Assembly (NCBI GenBank): GCA_033032865.1
Contig: JAWHQI010000065.1
Coordinates: 124,001-188,000 of the forward strand
Source: Dactylorhiza incarnata
Lineage: Eukaryota > Streptophyta > Magnoliopsida > Asparagales > Orchidaceae
DNA length: 64,000 nt
Reading direction: 5' to 3'
The position numbers were made by a program, and so were the translations under genes. The notes under the pieces were generated by a model, which saw only the letters and a list, made by a program, of their open reading frames with translations, was not told the origin of the DNA and did no database searches. Below are positions 12,401 to 26,900 of this stretch, piece by piece (within the stretch, counting starts at the first letter, position 1; each line of letters opens with the position of its first letter).

Positions 12401-15400
12401 TTGTGATAGCCAAGCTGCTATCCATATTGCTGAAAATCATGTGTTTCATGAGCGCACCAAATACATCGAAGTTGACTGCCACTTTTTTCGGGAAAAGTTC
12501 AACTTCGAAAATTGAGTTTACGGTAAGTTTCAGTTGCAGAGCAAATCTCTGATGTTCTCACTAAAGACTTACCCCGCTCAATATACCGACAGTGCCTTTC
12601 CAAGTTTGCGTACGATACACCAAGGTCGGAGACGTACAAATCGTCCTTGCCTGAGTACGAGCCGATGGTGAGGGAAAGATCGACACAATGCCCCATCGTG
12701 CGAGCGTGTCGGCCATCGCCTGGAGACACGTGGAATCCAGGGGCCATCTTAATCAGTATGAGAAGCTCATCCACGAGGTGGCGGAAATGAAATTGTGACT
12801 CGCCCCACAGTCAATCAGCACCACCATGGGGCGGTTGCAAAGCGAGGCCATCAATTTCATTGTGCATGGTCCGGTTAGACAGTGAATCGAATAACAAGAG
12901 ACGTCTAAGCATTGGGGTTTTGCCAGCGGGGTAATATAAAGGTCGTCCTTGTCGAGCTCCAAGGCTTCGAAATCGGCTACACCGATGTCATCATCTTCGC
13001 CGCCGAGTAGAATTTTGAAGTCCTTGTTGGGGCAATCGTGAGTAGGAGAATATATAGGCCTTTGCTGCGGAGGTCGAGATATTCTTGATGGGAGATTTTG
13101 TGGAGCAACGTCTTTGCCCGAGCGGGGGCAGGAGGAGGACGCATCGGCGGTTGGCCCTAGACCCCGGGGGGTTCTGGAAGCAGGCGAGCCATAGAGGTCG
13201 GTGGATTCGCTGGATATGATCGTGGTGTGGGCGGGGTGCCGGAGAAGCTGAGGTGAAGGTGGTGAAGTCCCCCTCAGCGTAACGTGCTTGCTCCATATCT
13301 CGCGAGAGGGTGGTTGGGTCATGCACCCAAAGTCGTGCCCAAATATGGGGGCGGAGACTGGCGAGGAAAGTACCCAAATAGTGGTCAGGAGAGAGCCCGG
13401 GAACCTGTGAGGCTACTTCAATGAAGACGTCGATGTAGGAGTCGACGGACTCCGTCTGGCGAACAATGCTCAATCGTTCGAATGGATTTCCTGTGTTACG
13501 TGTATTGTAGCGGCGAATTATCTCCTCCTTGAGGTGTGGCCACGAGAGCGTAGGATTAGACTGGCGTAGTCAGTAAACCCAGTGGAGGGCCGAGCCCTCC
13601 ATGTAGATCGTCACGAGAGGAACCATCTGGAAGTCTGGGGTGGCTTGTAGGTCGAAGTATTGCTCTGTGCAAGCTAACCATCCCAGAGGATCGAGGCCGT
13701 TGAAAACTGGAATTTCCAGGCGCCGGAGGTGGTGTACGGGCGTTCGCCCAAGGGCGAAAAAATGGTCAGCGGCCCGCGACACTACTGGTGGAGGCGGATA
13801 ATGGAGGTGGTGGAAGTGGCGTGCAGGTGGCAAGGAGAGAGTGGATCTCGTGGACGGTGACTTGTAGGTCAGAGAGGGAGGTATCGACGTGGTTGATATG
13901 GTCGGAGAGGGCCTCAACGGAGGGGGTGGTGGCCGCGAAGTCCTTATCTCGTGCCAATGTGCCATGCGGCGGGTGAGGGCATGCACCGATGGAGATCTGG
14001 CTGAAAGGCGTAGAACCGGAGGCGGAAGAGGCGGGCAATGGCGGATGGAAGGCCGATCGGCGGTGTGATGGAACCAAACGCCCGTAGCGAGGTGTATAGG
14101 AGAGGTATGTGATAGGGGGGAGCACACCGGAACGCGGACAGGCTGCGCGTGAAGTGCGACGTGCGAGCGGCAAGGTCGGACCAAATTGTTAGAGGACGTA
14201 CAAGTAGGGCAAGGGAAATACGCTGGGTTGTATTCCTCTCCAATTTCTTTCAACAAAAGTTAATATAAGCTTAGCAACTCTAATGCGAGACCTCCCTTAT
14301 ACAGGGGAAGGAAATAGAAAGTGCGACAATGGAAAGTAACTAAATGCAGGAAAAACAATAATAGGAAACAACAATAGGAAAGCAATAATAGGGAAACTAC
14401 AACAACACTCAAGCCTTTATCCCACCATAGTGGGGTCGGCTATATGGATCCTTTGTCTCCATTGCGCCCTATCTTTAATCATAGCCTCACTAATACCTAA
14501 GTACATCATATCTTTCCTTATAGTTTCATTCCAAGTCCTTTTTGGTCTACTCCTCCCCCGTTTAACATGTCTAGTGACTAAACTCTCACAAAGCCTAACA
14601 GGCGCCTCTACTAGTCTCATATGTACATGTTCGAACCATCTTAAACGAGCTTCTCGCATCTTCTCTACAATTGGCGCCACTCCTGTCTTATCCCTGATAC
14701 ATTCATTCCTAATTTTATCCAGTCTCGTGTGACCACACATCCACCTAAGCAATTAATAGGGAAACTGCAATTAAAGATACTTCCTCTTGGTTTACGTCAG
14801 ATCTGGCACACACGCGCGACGTTTGTATACGTGTGTGAATTGCCGCCATCCGATGGGATCCCCCGGACTCGTATCACATTGCCATTTTGGTTTTCTTAGG
14901 GATCTGATTGCAATCAGAAAAAAAAAATTTAAGGTCAACGTTTGTGTTGCTAGTCTAAATATGAGAAAGCATTACAAATTTTTCTCATGCTAAGTTCATT
15001 GTCTTGCGCTTGTAATCTCAAATATACATAATTACATATTGAAAGTTTCATTTGACGTTGTTCAATATGGGCTTTGACTTTTCCCATCGTAGCATTTGCC
15101 CAGTTTCCATGCGACCTTTGCCGACAACTTTTAGTTAGTTAATTCAATACATTGTGTAGTTATAATATTATGTGCGAAGTTATTTGGATACCACTAAGAC
15201 CTACATACCATCTTATCGCCATAATAAATGAAGATCTTGTAAAATAAATATAGAATTATAGCACAAAGGAATTTGAGATGACAGCAAATCATAAAAACTA
15301 GGAATTAATATAGTGTCGCAGCAAATTTGAATGATGATAATTTCAACACAGTAAAATGAAAGAAATAAGAGTTCACTGGTAGAAGCATTCAAACTCACAT

Positions 15401-18400
15401 ATTTTTCTTGTACACCAATTTCATTAGGAAGGCGGAACAATGCAGAAAAGACAAGCGACTCCTTGACAGTGAGCTGAGGGGAGTGAATGTCAAACTGCTC
15501 GCAGTATCCTGAAACCCTTGCAAAAGTTGATTGGTTCTTAGAGTAACCAGATATCCTGATGTCTCCTTCAATGTAGCCACAGGTTTTCCTGCCAGCCAAG
15601 ACATCCATTAGTGTTGTCTTCCCAGCTCCGCTCTCTCCCATGAGAGCAGTAAGTATTCCAGGACGGATGGTCCCACTAATTCCCCTCAACAATTGAAGCC
15701 TATCTTCTGTAACTCCTTGCTCTTTCATTGCCTGCCAAAGGAAAATATTGAATATATCATTTTTCAGTAACTCATGATCTATTATCCTGGTAAGTTTTTA
15801 TCCATAAAATGAGAAATAAAGTGGAACTAACTGGAGGCATGTCAATGTAGTAGTTCACTTCATTAAACGACATAGCAAGGGGCGTAAAAGGAAGACCCAT
15901 TCCTTTTCTAGAGAAGGCTTTGTGAGCTTCATTCCTGTATGTTTCACAGCTACGCCACTGAGGTGAAAAGCCAACGCTTGGGTGATGAGTCATACTTTGG
16001 GCATCCACCTCTGCTTCTATAGTTCATAAAATGTTAAGAAGATCACAGAAGCAAGCAAGAGAATTTGCATCATTTGATTTGTACAGATCTTACTCTTGTT
16101 TCCCTCGTGTGCAGAATGATCAATTTTGGCTTCACTCTCAGCTGCTGTTTCTTCAGGAATGACTGGACTCGGCCTTCCAAGAGCTACCATTGTGCAACCA
16201 AGGAAATAAAAATAAGAATGGTATAAGGTAGACACACTCTCCAGGGAAGGACTTGGGTTAGCTATGCACTGTCATGTAGAGCATTAGGTTATTATTACTT
16301 AACGACTTACGATTTAGATACATGAGGGAAAGTGCAAAGATAATGTTCAAGATGAAGGAATATCCCAGAAGAACACCAGCAGACTTCCAATACCAGCTTT
16401 CATCAGTGAAGACATCCATGTTCTCTAAGATTGCTACCCCCAATCTCCTTCCATCTGGTGCCTGACAGAATTATTAAAGAACATAACTGATGCAGGATTT
16501 TAGTACCCCAAGATGATAACAACACGCAAAAAATAAAAATAAAAAACGCAGATCACCATAACTTGTAGTCTAAACAATTGCGTTTATATTAGATATGAAC
16601 TCAAATGCCATGTGAGTGTTTTGCTAGGAACCATGCAATTTATATACAATCTGAGAGCAGGACAATCAAAATGCAACCACTGCAATTTATATACCATGCA
16701 ATTTAAGGAATTAAATCTGTCGCATAATCTATCAAATATAAATAACATGTAAATATCTTTTAAGTTCAAATTTCATTTAGGCTTCGTTTGGCACGGCTTA
16801 TTTGCTTTGGTGAGTTTGGTCAAAAACGCCATTATCATAGAATTTATGTTTGGCAAGACAAAGGTTATGACCGCTATAAAGAAAATAAACTAGTTTTGAG
16901 CATAAAATGCATGAATTTTTAGGTGAGGTCGGGCATTCACGAACGACGGTTCGTGACCATGGCGTTCACGACCGCCATTAATCTCAAGAATTCAATCGTT
17001 CTAGCTTTTTTGTTCCCTGGTTCTTTTACTCGAGCCCAAAATATTTTAGCTTGCCCAACTAATCTAAATTTGGCAAATCTAATTATTTCCATCAATAGAG
17101 GTCGTTCCAATAAAAACATTATAAATCTAAAATCTAGTTGTAAGAAGCATTAGGATCTAAATTTTTATCAAAAGTGGTGGTACCAAGTATTACCCTCCTC
17201 CGTATGTACTCATCAGGATGCAGGACAGATGTAGTGTGTGTAATTGTGCCCTTAGGAAACATTAATGATTTTGTGTTAGTGTGGTGATGTTAGGAATTCA
17301 AAATGATGCGATGCACAAGCAATAGTCTAACGAATAATCACAATAATGGGCAGCCCGGTGCACAAAGTATCCCCGCGCAGTGAGGGTCTGGGGAAGGGTC
17401 CCACCACCAGGGTGAAATGTAGGCAAACCTTACCCTGCATTTTTGCAAGAGGCCGCTTCCAGGACTCGAACCCGTGACATCAAGCCTCAAGGTCACACGG
17501 CGACACCTTAACCGGTGCGCCAAGGCTCTCCTTCTAACGAATAATCATAATAATTTATAAAATTATTAATAGAGTCAACAAGTATTCACGTTTGATGTTA
17601 GGCATTAGCAAAACAAGCAAGATCCAATTAAATTAAAGAGAAAGTGCTTCAATTAAATGATAAGACGATTAAACCTTGCAATGATTAATGGGAAAACTTG
17701 TACAAAATAGATCTCAAATAACTTCTCTAGAGGGGGTGAATAGAGAAGACACTAAAATAACATATTTTAGGTTTCTTTTAGATTTATGAGCTAGGTAAAC
17801 AGATAAGAGATGAGTTATAGCACATAAGAATGAAACAAAAAGGCTAAATAAAATAACACAGAAGAACATCCAGAAGACACAAAATTTATAGAGGTTCCTC
17901 AATCAATTGGGTACGTCTTCTCTTCCACAAATTTGTGGGCTACCACTGCCTTTGCACCAAAGCAATGAGTCTTTTCCTCTGAAGACTCCAACCCATAGAA
18001 TCTTTTCCTCTAGAGATTCAAGAACCCAAGTAGTTATTTTGAAGGGAGAGTCTGATAACCATTTACAGTTGATTGTTGCAAACTTGAGTAATTTAGACCA
18101 AGCTGAGTTGTCCTAGGAGAAGTGGGACTAGTTGAATCCCATGAGACGGTGATTCAGTTTGCGGAGAGAAGAATGAGGAAGAAGAAAGAAGTAGTGTTTT
18201 TGGCTGCTTGAATAATCAGCTTCACGTTCTGTGTGTTAGGGCTTCCTTTATAAAACAAAGAGAGCTTTTATATTTGTTGGAATTATGTTATTTTACTTTA
18301 TTGCACTTGTATTTTTTCCTTTATTGCTCTTGTAGTATTTCCCTCGTATATATAAGAGAGAGCCTCCTTTCTATCAATTAATTTCAATTCCCTATTCTCC

Positions 18401-20884
18401 AACATGGTATCAGAGTAGCCGTAACCTAATCTCGCCTTTCGCTCGTCGGTCTCCCGTCCGCCGCCCGCATTTCGTCTTCCACGGGCCCGTCTTCCGCGAC
18501 TCCCGCGGTTTCCGCGTTTTTCGTCGACCAACTCCTCCTTCGTCTTCCGCGAGTCTTTGCCGCATTTTCGTCGGATGAGCTTCCGCTGCGCCAAGACCCA
18601 GGAGTCGTCCCTTCCGCTCCCGTCTTCTGCCACCAATGCCAGTCGGCGCAATCTTCTTCGCATGGCTGTTTGAGCCATTCTCGACGCCAGATCTATACAG
18701 GCATGAGTCCGTGATTGCTCTTCCGGCGTCCGTTCTCCCTTCTTGCGTTGATGTATCTTCCTCTCCTTGCGTGATTGCGCTCCTCTGTGACTTCTCCTCT
18801 TTCCATGAGTGAGATTTTTCTACTTTAGCAGCTGGGGTTTTCTTTTCCTCGCTTGCTATGTAGGGAAGTGGTGAAACTCTGAATGTCTCCTCCGGTGGGA
18901 GTGCCCCTCAAGATCCTCTGCCTTCTACTGGATCTCTTCGTGAAACCCATGATCATGGGACTCATCAGATCACTACCATTAAGTTGGATAGAACCAATTA
19001 TCTCTCGTGGGCTCGTTCCGTTACTCTAGCCCTCAAGAGCCGCCGTTTATTTGGCTGCATCAGTGGTACTACTAGGGTACCTACTACCTCTCCGGATTGG
19101 CCCCAATGGAAATCCGATAACTCCTTGGTGATGTCTTGGCTGACCAACTCTATGCAGGAGTTTATTGCCCGCAACTACCTATTTCTGGACACTGCGACCG
19201 ACATTTGGAAACGTGTCGAGATTACCTACTCCTGTCGTGGGAATGTCGTTCAGATTTTCCAATTGGGTCGACGGATTTTCCTCCTGCGCCAAGGGGATCG
19301 TCCCCCCGCTGCCTATTACTTGGAGTTTACCCAGCTTTACCAAGAGTATGACCATTTCGATTCACTTACTCTTATCTCCTCTGAGGATGAGGTGTTGGTC
19401 CGTGCCCGGGAGGAACGCAACCGGATCTTCGAGTTTCTTCATGGTCTCCACCGTGACCTTGATCCCATCAGTGTTCAAATTCTTGTCCGCACTCCTCTGT
19501 CTTCCTTACCTGAGGTGTATAGTTTGGTTCAGCAAGAATAAGATCGTCGGCAGATTCATCTACCAGACACTGTTGCTGAGAGCTCTGCCCTTGTCGCTCG
19601 GTTCAGTCCCGGTGGCCGCTCTATTCGTGACACTAGGTCCAAGTCTATGGACAAGGACCATTTGACGTGTGCTTATTATGAGAAATCCCGCCATAATCGG
19701 GATACTTGCTTTAAGCTTCATGGCTTTCCTCCTCGCGGGGGTCCTGCTCCTCGTGGAGGCCGTGGCTTTGGTCGCACTCTGGGTCGACCTTCTCCGTCTC
19801 GCTCGGCTCATCTCTCCGATGTCGTTGATGATCCTGCTCCGTATGGAGTACCTGATGCCCCTGAGGTTCCTTCTGCCCTTTCTGCTGAGGAGATTCAAGC
19901 CTTCCGTCGCTTTATGCTTGGCCACTCATCTGAGTCTGCCAGCTCTTCATATGCCCACCAGGGGATTCCAGGTGCTCACTCTGCCGCCGCTTGCTCTCCC
20001 ACCCAGTGGATCATTGATTCCAGCGCCACAAACCATATGACTGGTTTTGCTACAGGTTTTGTGTCTTATATCCCTTTGTCTGGTAGGGACAAAGTGAGCA
20101 TTGCTGATGGATCCCTGTCTCCCATTGCCGGAAAAGGGTCCATTCCTTGCTCCTCCCTCACCCTCTCTTCGGTGCTTCATGTTCCTAAGTTTACCCGCAA
20201 CCTACTTTCTATTAGTCACCTTACTAATTCTATGAATTGCTCTGTAATCTTTTTTTCCTCTTCATGTGTCTTTCAGGATCTGAAGACGGGGATGATGATT
20301 GGCTCTGGTAGACTGCTTGATGGCCTCTACCTGTTTGACCCCTCCAACTCTGCTTCTTCTTCGCAGGCTATTTCTGTTGCTCAGACCGCGGTGAACTCCT
20401 GGCACTTCCACCTGGTCCATCATACTCTATCTACTATGCATCTTTTATTTCTGAATATGTCAAATGTATCTTTGAATGCGTTTAAATGTGATGTGTGTGC
20501 TCTTGGTAAACATCATCGTGCTTCTCTTAATCATGTGTCTACTCCTAGTGCTTCTCCTTTTCTTGTGGTTCATACTGATGTTTTGGGTCCTTGCCATGTT
20601 GTCTCTATTTCTGGTTTTCATTGGTTTGTTACGTTTATCGATTGTTAGACAAGGGAGAGTTCAGGGGTCAACAAATACGAGGAGTGTCTATCACATGTAT
20701 AAGCACTGTTGTACCTACTTGAAATGAGTGTTCCAAGCATTAAAAGAGACTTAGAAAATTTGAGTATTATACAACAAGGGTAGGGAATTTTAATATCAAA
20801 ATTTTGAGATGAAAAATCTCACGTAATCAATAAAATATAAAAACATGAGCATTAGGGTACCGTTTCATCCCTACGTGTGTGTGT

Positions 20885-20932
<48 letters not shown>

Positions 20933-23900
20933 CAGCAAGTACAATGGGTATGGATGGTCAACAACTCGACCGCAGATGAAAGGATGTGAGAGTAGTGGCA
21001 ATTATGAGAGGCATTCATGGAAAGAATATCGTGGCATGGTTCGATTATGCTACAGGGAAAGAGGTGGATTGTGGTTGTCTTGTGGGGAAATCCTAAGAGT
21101 CTAAAGGGAAAAATTGTGTGGTCATCAACTTCTTTGGGGCGAGCAGGGTCATTGTTCCCAAAAAAGTGACAAATTGATCCTACGGAGGTTTACGCACACG
21201 TGATTGGGCCGTAGCACTATGAGGAGTGACAGCTTGTAGAATCGGGATGTGAACAGGCTGGAGGGGTCGATTGTACCTAATATTGGATTGTGGTGCTCGA
21301 TGGCAACAAGTGAAGTAGTGTAAGAACTAGTTTTGAGTGATTTCGTAGTCTTTTGTATTTGGACTTGAACCAAGTCTTTCACCAGGGACTCAATTAGCTA
21401 TATTTCAACTTATATTGAACCAGGACTTACTAAAAGGACTCGAAGAAAAGGAGATACAACCCATCTTCGTAAGGAGAATAACATAAATAAAAGATAATAC
21501 AAAAACTACTAAAATTGCAGATTACTTTATCTCAACATGACATTTTCTGTTTTGCATTGACCATCCCATATGTGTATCAACAAGAAACATCCTATTACAG
21601 AAATATTTATGTTTCTCACATTTACAAATCCAAAATTGAGACAAGTTGTCTTTTTCAATGCATTCTCCATGGAAAATGTTATCCTGAGTGGGCTAGCAGA
21701 ATGTTCACAAAATTGAAAATACATGTGATTTCATTTATTACTTACAAATTTATCCATCCACCTAGAAGAAAACATCTCATTGATTGCAAGAGTATAAAAC
21801 CCATGTGTCATCGGGGAGAGCCAGTGACCCCACATCCACCATTTTGGTATCAAAGCTGCCAATAATAATTCCTAAAGACTTTTAGACATGAAAAGATGAT
21901 TATAGTGCCAATATACATACAGAAATGTATTTAAAGTGGAGAAGGATGACTAATGCAACTTTTTTCATTAAACAACATAAGCATCATATACATGAGCTGC
22001 ACATAATAACAGCAAAAAATAAACTGAACCATATGGTTTGAAAGATGGAATGGTTGCTGGTTAACTGATATTCATGAAAACAAAAAAAATTGGCGGCTAA
22101 CTTAGGTTTGAAGTTAAATCGATGTACATTATTGGAGTCCCTCTTTGGCATATAATGAAAATGAGGCAAAGTTTGAATGTATGCTAAGTATAAAATGACT
22201 TCAAAGGGAGGGGATTGCCATTACTATACAATCAACGGGACATCCCAAAAAAATGGAAAAAAACATATGACTTAATATTTATTCTTATTTTAAAATGGAG
22301 AAAAAAATTATTGCATGAAGCCAAATAGAAAAAAAATCACCATTCCTGTTTAATGAATTAAAGCTACATATATATGGTTTGTGGGACACAAGAACCAGAA
22401 CCTTTAGGTATTGTGAACCCACTAAGAGAAAGCATGATGAGTGCAGTGATGCCTCCACAAGTATTGGCTATAGTCATGGATCTGATCACACCTGCCAAAA
22501 CTCTGAAGTGGCCTGCAGCCACTTGCTGGACCAAGAAGAAGATGAGGAACTGCTTGAAAACCCTGTGAGGGTAGATAAGTAAGATCTTCAGTTCATCATG
22601 CATGAACACTATACTCTTGTTATAAGCAAGGTCATAAATATGTCAGTTTGAGTTTTTAAATTTAATGCCCGATTTGCTGCAAAGTCATATGAGATTTAAA
22701 ATCTTGAAGTAAAATCAATGAATTATGACATTTTCAGCTCTAAAAGGCATATGCAAAATCATATGCAAAATCGACGGTAAGATGTCCAAAACACATATTC
22801 CTTTGAAGAGAATTTGGAAGATCTTAAGGGGCCACACACATTCTTTTAAATATGTGAACCGTATTCCTTCAATGTCAACCACTCCACAAAGAGTTCATAA
22901 GTAGGTAAAGAGTACTCCTAGCAGTCCATTATTTACTTTGGTCAGCTCGATCAAGATAGCTAGGTCAGCAAACTAGGATGGACTCTGGGTAGGTACTGAT
23001 GGATGCAGTCAAACTAGAAAATGATGGTCGTTGTGTCCAAAAGTGGACGTAGAAACTGAGTGGACCACATGGGGCATGCTAGTATGCTACTACCATTGAA
23101 GGGTATGTGACTCATACATTTAACAAAAAGAATGTAGTCTGATATTTGATCTCTTTTTTTGTTAGTGGAAGTTAAATTACAATCACATCATTTGAAAGCT
23201 AGTGCATATGGTAGGAAAAAATGTTCAAACTAAAATTAGTTCAAATGAAGATACAAGGTTGGACTCAAAACATGAGGATAATAACTCATTTAAACCTAGA
23301 AGATAAAACTTAGAATTGATCCATACTGAAATGATCGTTATAAAGAATAGTGCTTTATCAAGAGTAATAAGAGCACATACAATTATATGTAATTGTACAT
23401 CGAACTTCCATTATGTACTTATTGGAGATTTTTTTTTTTTGTGCAGTGAAGATTTTATATGTATTTTGAGTAATTTCATTTCTATGAGTCACTATAGTGT
23501 TATGGTTCTTAGTAGGTTAAGATTTATATTCAATTTTGTGTCATAATGGGTTTAGGGTTTAGGGTTTTTAGGGTTTAGGGTTTAGGGTTTAGGGTTTAAA
23601 ATTAGAAAATGATAATATTTATATTTTTATTTCATTTCAAGGCAAGTTTTAATCAAGTTTTGTTTTTCTTTATTTCGTTTTGTTCTCTTTTATTTAGTTT
23701 TAATTATTACTCTTTTTCAATATTTTCTCCGATAAAATAATAGTTAGTTTTCTCGAAGTAGAAGTACTCGACATATCCGTGTTTTAATATGACCTTGATA
23801 TTTTTTTAAGTATCATATACTATAGACGATAAGGTACGCTTGCCTTCATCAGATATAGAATTGGAGAACATCAACAACAAAACTCTTAAATTCTCAAAAA

Positions 23901-26900
23901 TCTGAAATCAAATAATTTTATATCAAGTTTTTGGCGCCGTTGCCGGGGAAATATTTTGTCGATATTTTGAAAAGAGAGAATGTTATTACTTTTATCTTTT
24001 ATCTTGTTTTTTTTATTTTTATTTCCCTCACCCTTCTCAGTTGTTTCATTTCGGGACTGAAGGACCATCTGAGGGACGAAGTCCACGCATACCTGCCGTC
24101 CAGTTTGAGCCATGCCATTAGTCTAGCTCGGATACAGGAGGAGCGGTTCAACCGCCAGCGCAATCGGGGGACAACACGGCCAACTCCAGCAGTACCTGCA
24201 GCACCAGGAGCCGGACGGCGAGACCCGCCACCTGCAGTACGACCGACTGTGACTCGGTTGACTTGGCCAGAGCTACAGGTCAGGAGGGACAAAGGGTTAT
24301 GTTTCAATTGCGACGATAAGTTCACTCCCGGACATCGATGTCAGAAGATACAAGTCTTTATGTTACGAGAGGAGGAGGACGAGGAAGAACCCATCAGTTG
24401 TGAGGAGGTGGAGGAACTGGACCTGGCAGAGTTTGGAATCTGCCTGCAAGCCATGGAGGGATGTCCCGCACCGCTCACGTTACGCGTTTCAGGGAGGCTG
24501 GGACACGAGAGGGTGACCATCTTGATCGATAGTGGGAGCACCCACAATTTTATCACCCCCGCAGCAGCACTGAAGGCAGGGTGTGCAGTAGATCGGGGAG
24601 CTTCCTTCCAGGTCATGGTCGCGGACGGCAGCAAGCTGCGGTGTGAGGGGGTCCTAAAAGGGGTGGAGCTGCGAATTCAGGGTTATGTATGCCAGACGGA
24701 TGTTTACCTTTTGCCGATTCGGGGGTCTGACATGGTTTTGGGTGTGCAGTGGCTCCGCCAGCTCAAGAGGGTCACGACGGACTGGGAAAAGATGACATTG
24801 GAGTTTACGCATCTGGGAACAGAGCATTGCCTGCATGGCATTAGATCACCGCCGCTAAAGGAGATTTCCATTCGGAGCTTACAGAGGATGGAGGAGGAGG
24901 GCAGTACTATAGCCATGATTCTGGGGATCGAGGCCCTGGAACCGGGCACAGCAGCCGAACCAGAGCAGATACAGGGGTTGCTGCCACAGTTCGAGGATGT
25001 TTTTCAGGAGCCGTCTTCTTTGCCACCCTCTAGGTTCCGGGACCACCAGATCCAGTTGAAGGCCGGATCAGATCCGACTAATATCCGGCCTTATCGCTAC
25101 CCGCATATCCAGAAGGCAGAGATCGAGCGCAGTGTACGCGAGATGTTATCCACTGGCATCATCCGTCTGAGCACTAGTGCTTTCTCCTCACCGATCATCC
25201 TTGTGAAAAAGAAGGATGGCTCGTGGCGCTTCTGTGTGGATTACCGGGGCCTGAATAGCTCCACTATTAAAGATAAATTTCCTATCCCGATGATTGAGGA
25301 GTTGCTAGACGAGCTACACGGAGCTAGCCTATTCACCAAGCTGGACCTCCGGTCTGGGTACCATCAGATTCGGATGAAAGAGGAGGACATCCACAAGACG
25401 GCCTTTCGCACCCACGACGGTCACTACGAGTTCCTGGTGATGTCGTTTGGGCTGGCCAATGCCCCATCTACTTTCCAGGCAGTGATGAACGAGATCTTCC
25501 GGCCACTACTCCGTCGGTACGTTCTAGTTTTCTTTGATGACATACTGATCTATAGCAGGAACTGGGAAGATCATCTGGAGCACGTCCACCATGTTCTGAG
25601 TATTTTGAGGGAGCACAAGTTGTACGCCAAGCGCTCCAAATGCTCTTTTGGGCAAGAGGAAGTCGAGTACTTGGGCCACCTAGTGTCCTCCCGTGGGGTT
25701 CAGGCGGACCCAAAGAAGATCGAGAGCATGGTGACCTGGCCACAGCCCACGACGATACGGGCCCTACGGGGCTTTCTCGGGTTGACTGGCTACTACCGCC
25801 GGTTCGTGCAGGACTACGGGAAGATTGCCCGACCCTTGACCCAGTTGTTGCAGAAGGACGCCTTTGACTGGACGCCAGAAGCAGAGGCGGCATTCCAGGC
25901 CCTGAAACGGGCCATGACGACTACTCCGGTGCTGGCGCTGCCGGACTTTTCCAAAGACTTTGTGGTGGAGACCGACGCTTCAGGAGTCGGAATCGGCGCG
26001 GTGTTGATGCAAGAGGGCCGGCCGATAGCTTATTTCAGCAAGGCTTTAGCGCCCCGGACTTTGGGGCTATCTACTTATGAGAAGGAGATGCTAGCCATCC
26101 TTCATGCGGTGGCAATGTGGCGGCCTTATTTATTGGGGCGGCACTTTCAGGTCCGTACGGACCACCAGAGCTTGAAGCATTTTTTGGAACAGCGCCTGGC
26201 CTCTCCCCTCCAGCAGAAATGGTTGACGAAGCTGCTAGGCTACGACTACGAGATTGTCTACAAGCAGGGGAAGGAGAATGTGGTGGCAGACGCCTTATCT
26301 CGGTTACCAGAGGGATCCCTAGCACATGTTTCCGGACCGCTGATTGATTCCTTAGATGAGGTTCAGGTGGCAGTACAACAGGATCCAGCTCTCCGTGACA
26401 TTGTCGAGGCACTACAGCACGGTCACCCTACCGAGGTCGGCTATCACCTACAGGGCGCGCGGTTGTACTATCAGGGCCGGCTCGTCATTCCCGCCACGTC
26501 ACCTTGGCGCACCATCATGATACGGGAGTTCCATTCCTCTCTTACCGGGGGCCACGCCGGTATCCTGCGGACCCTACAGCGGGTAAGGGCGAATGTATTC
26601 TGGAAGGGAATGCGGCGAGATGTTCAAAAGTTTGTCAGGGAATGCGACATCTGTCAACGGCAGAAATACAAGACGACGTCCTCGGCCGGATTGCTCACTC
26701 CCCTGGCAATTCCTCATCAGATTTGGGATACCATCTCTTTGGACTTCATCGACGGCTTACCCAAGTCTCAGGGCAAATCGGTCATTCTCGTAGTGGTCGA
26801 CAAGCTCTCAAAATACGGCCACTTCTTGGCTTTGAGTCACCCTTACACAGGCGAGTCCGTCGCGGACCTTTTTGCCAGGGAGATAGTGTGTCTCCACGGG

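Noticed and set aside
16774..16990. MITE starting GGCTTCGTTTGGCACGG
   Set aside because: A good left terminus, but no inverted right terminus or TSD in the next 800 bases.
20877..21104. ORF beginning with Cys-Val and Gly repeats
   Set aside because: It is translation of the (GT)n(G)n run followed by unrelated sequence.
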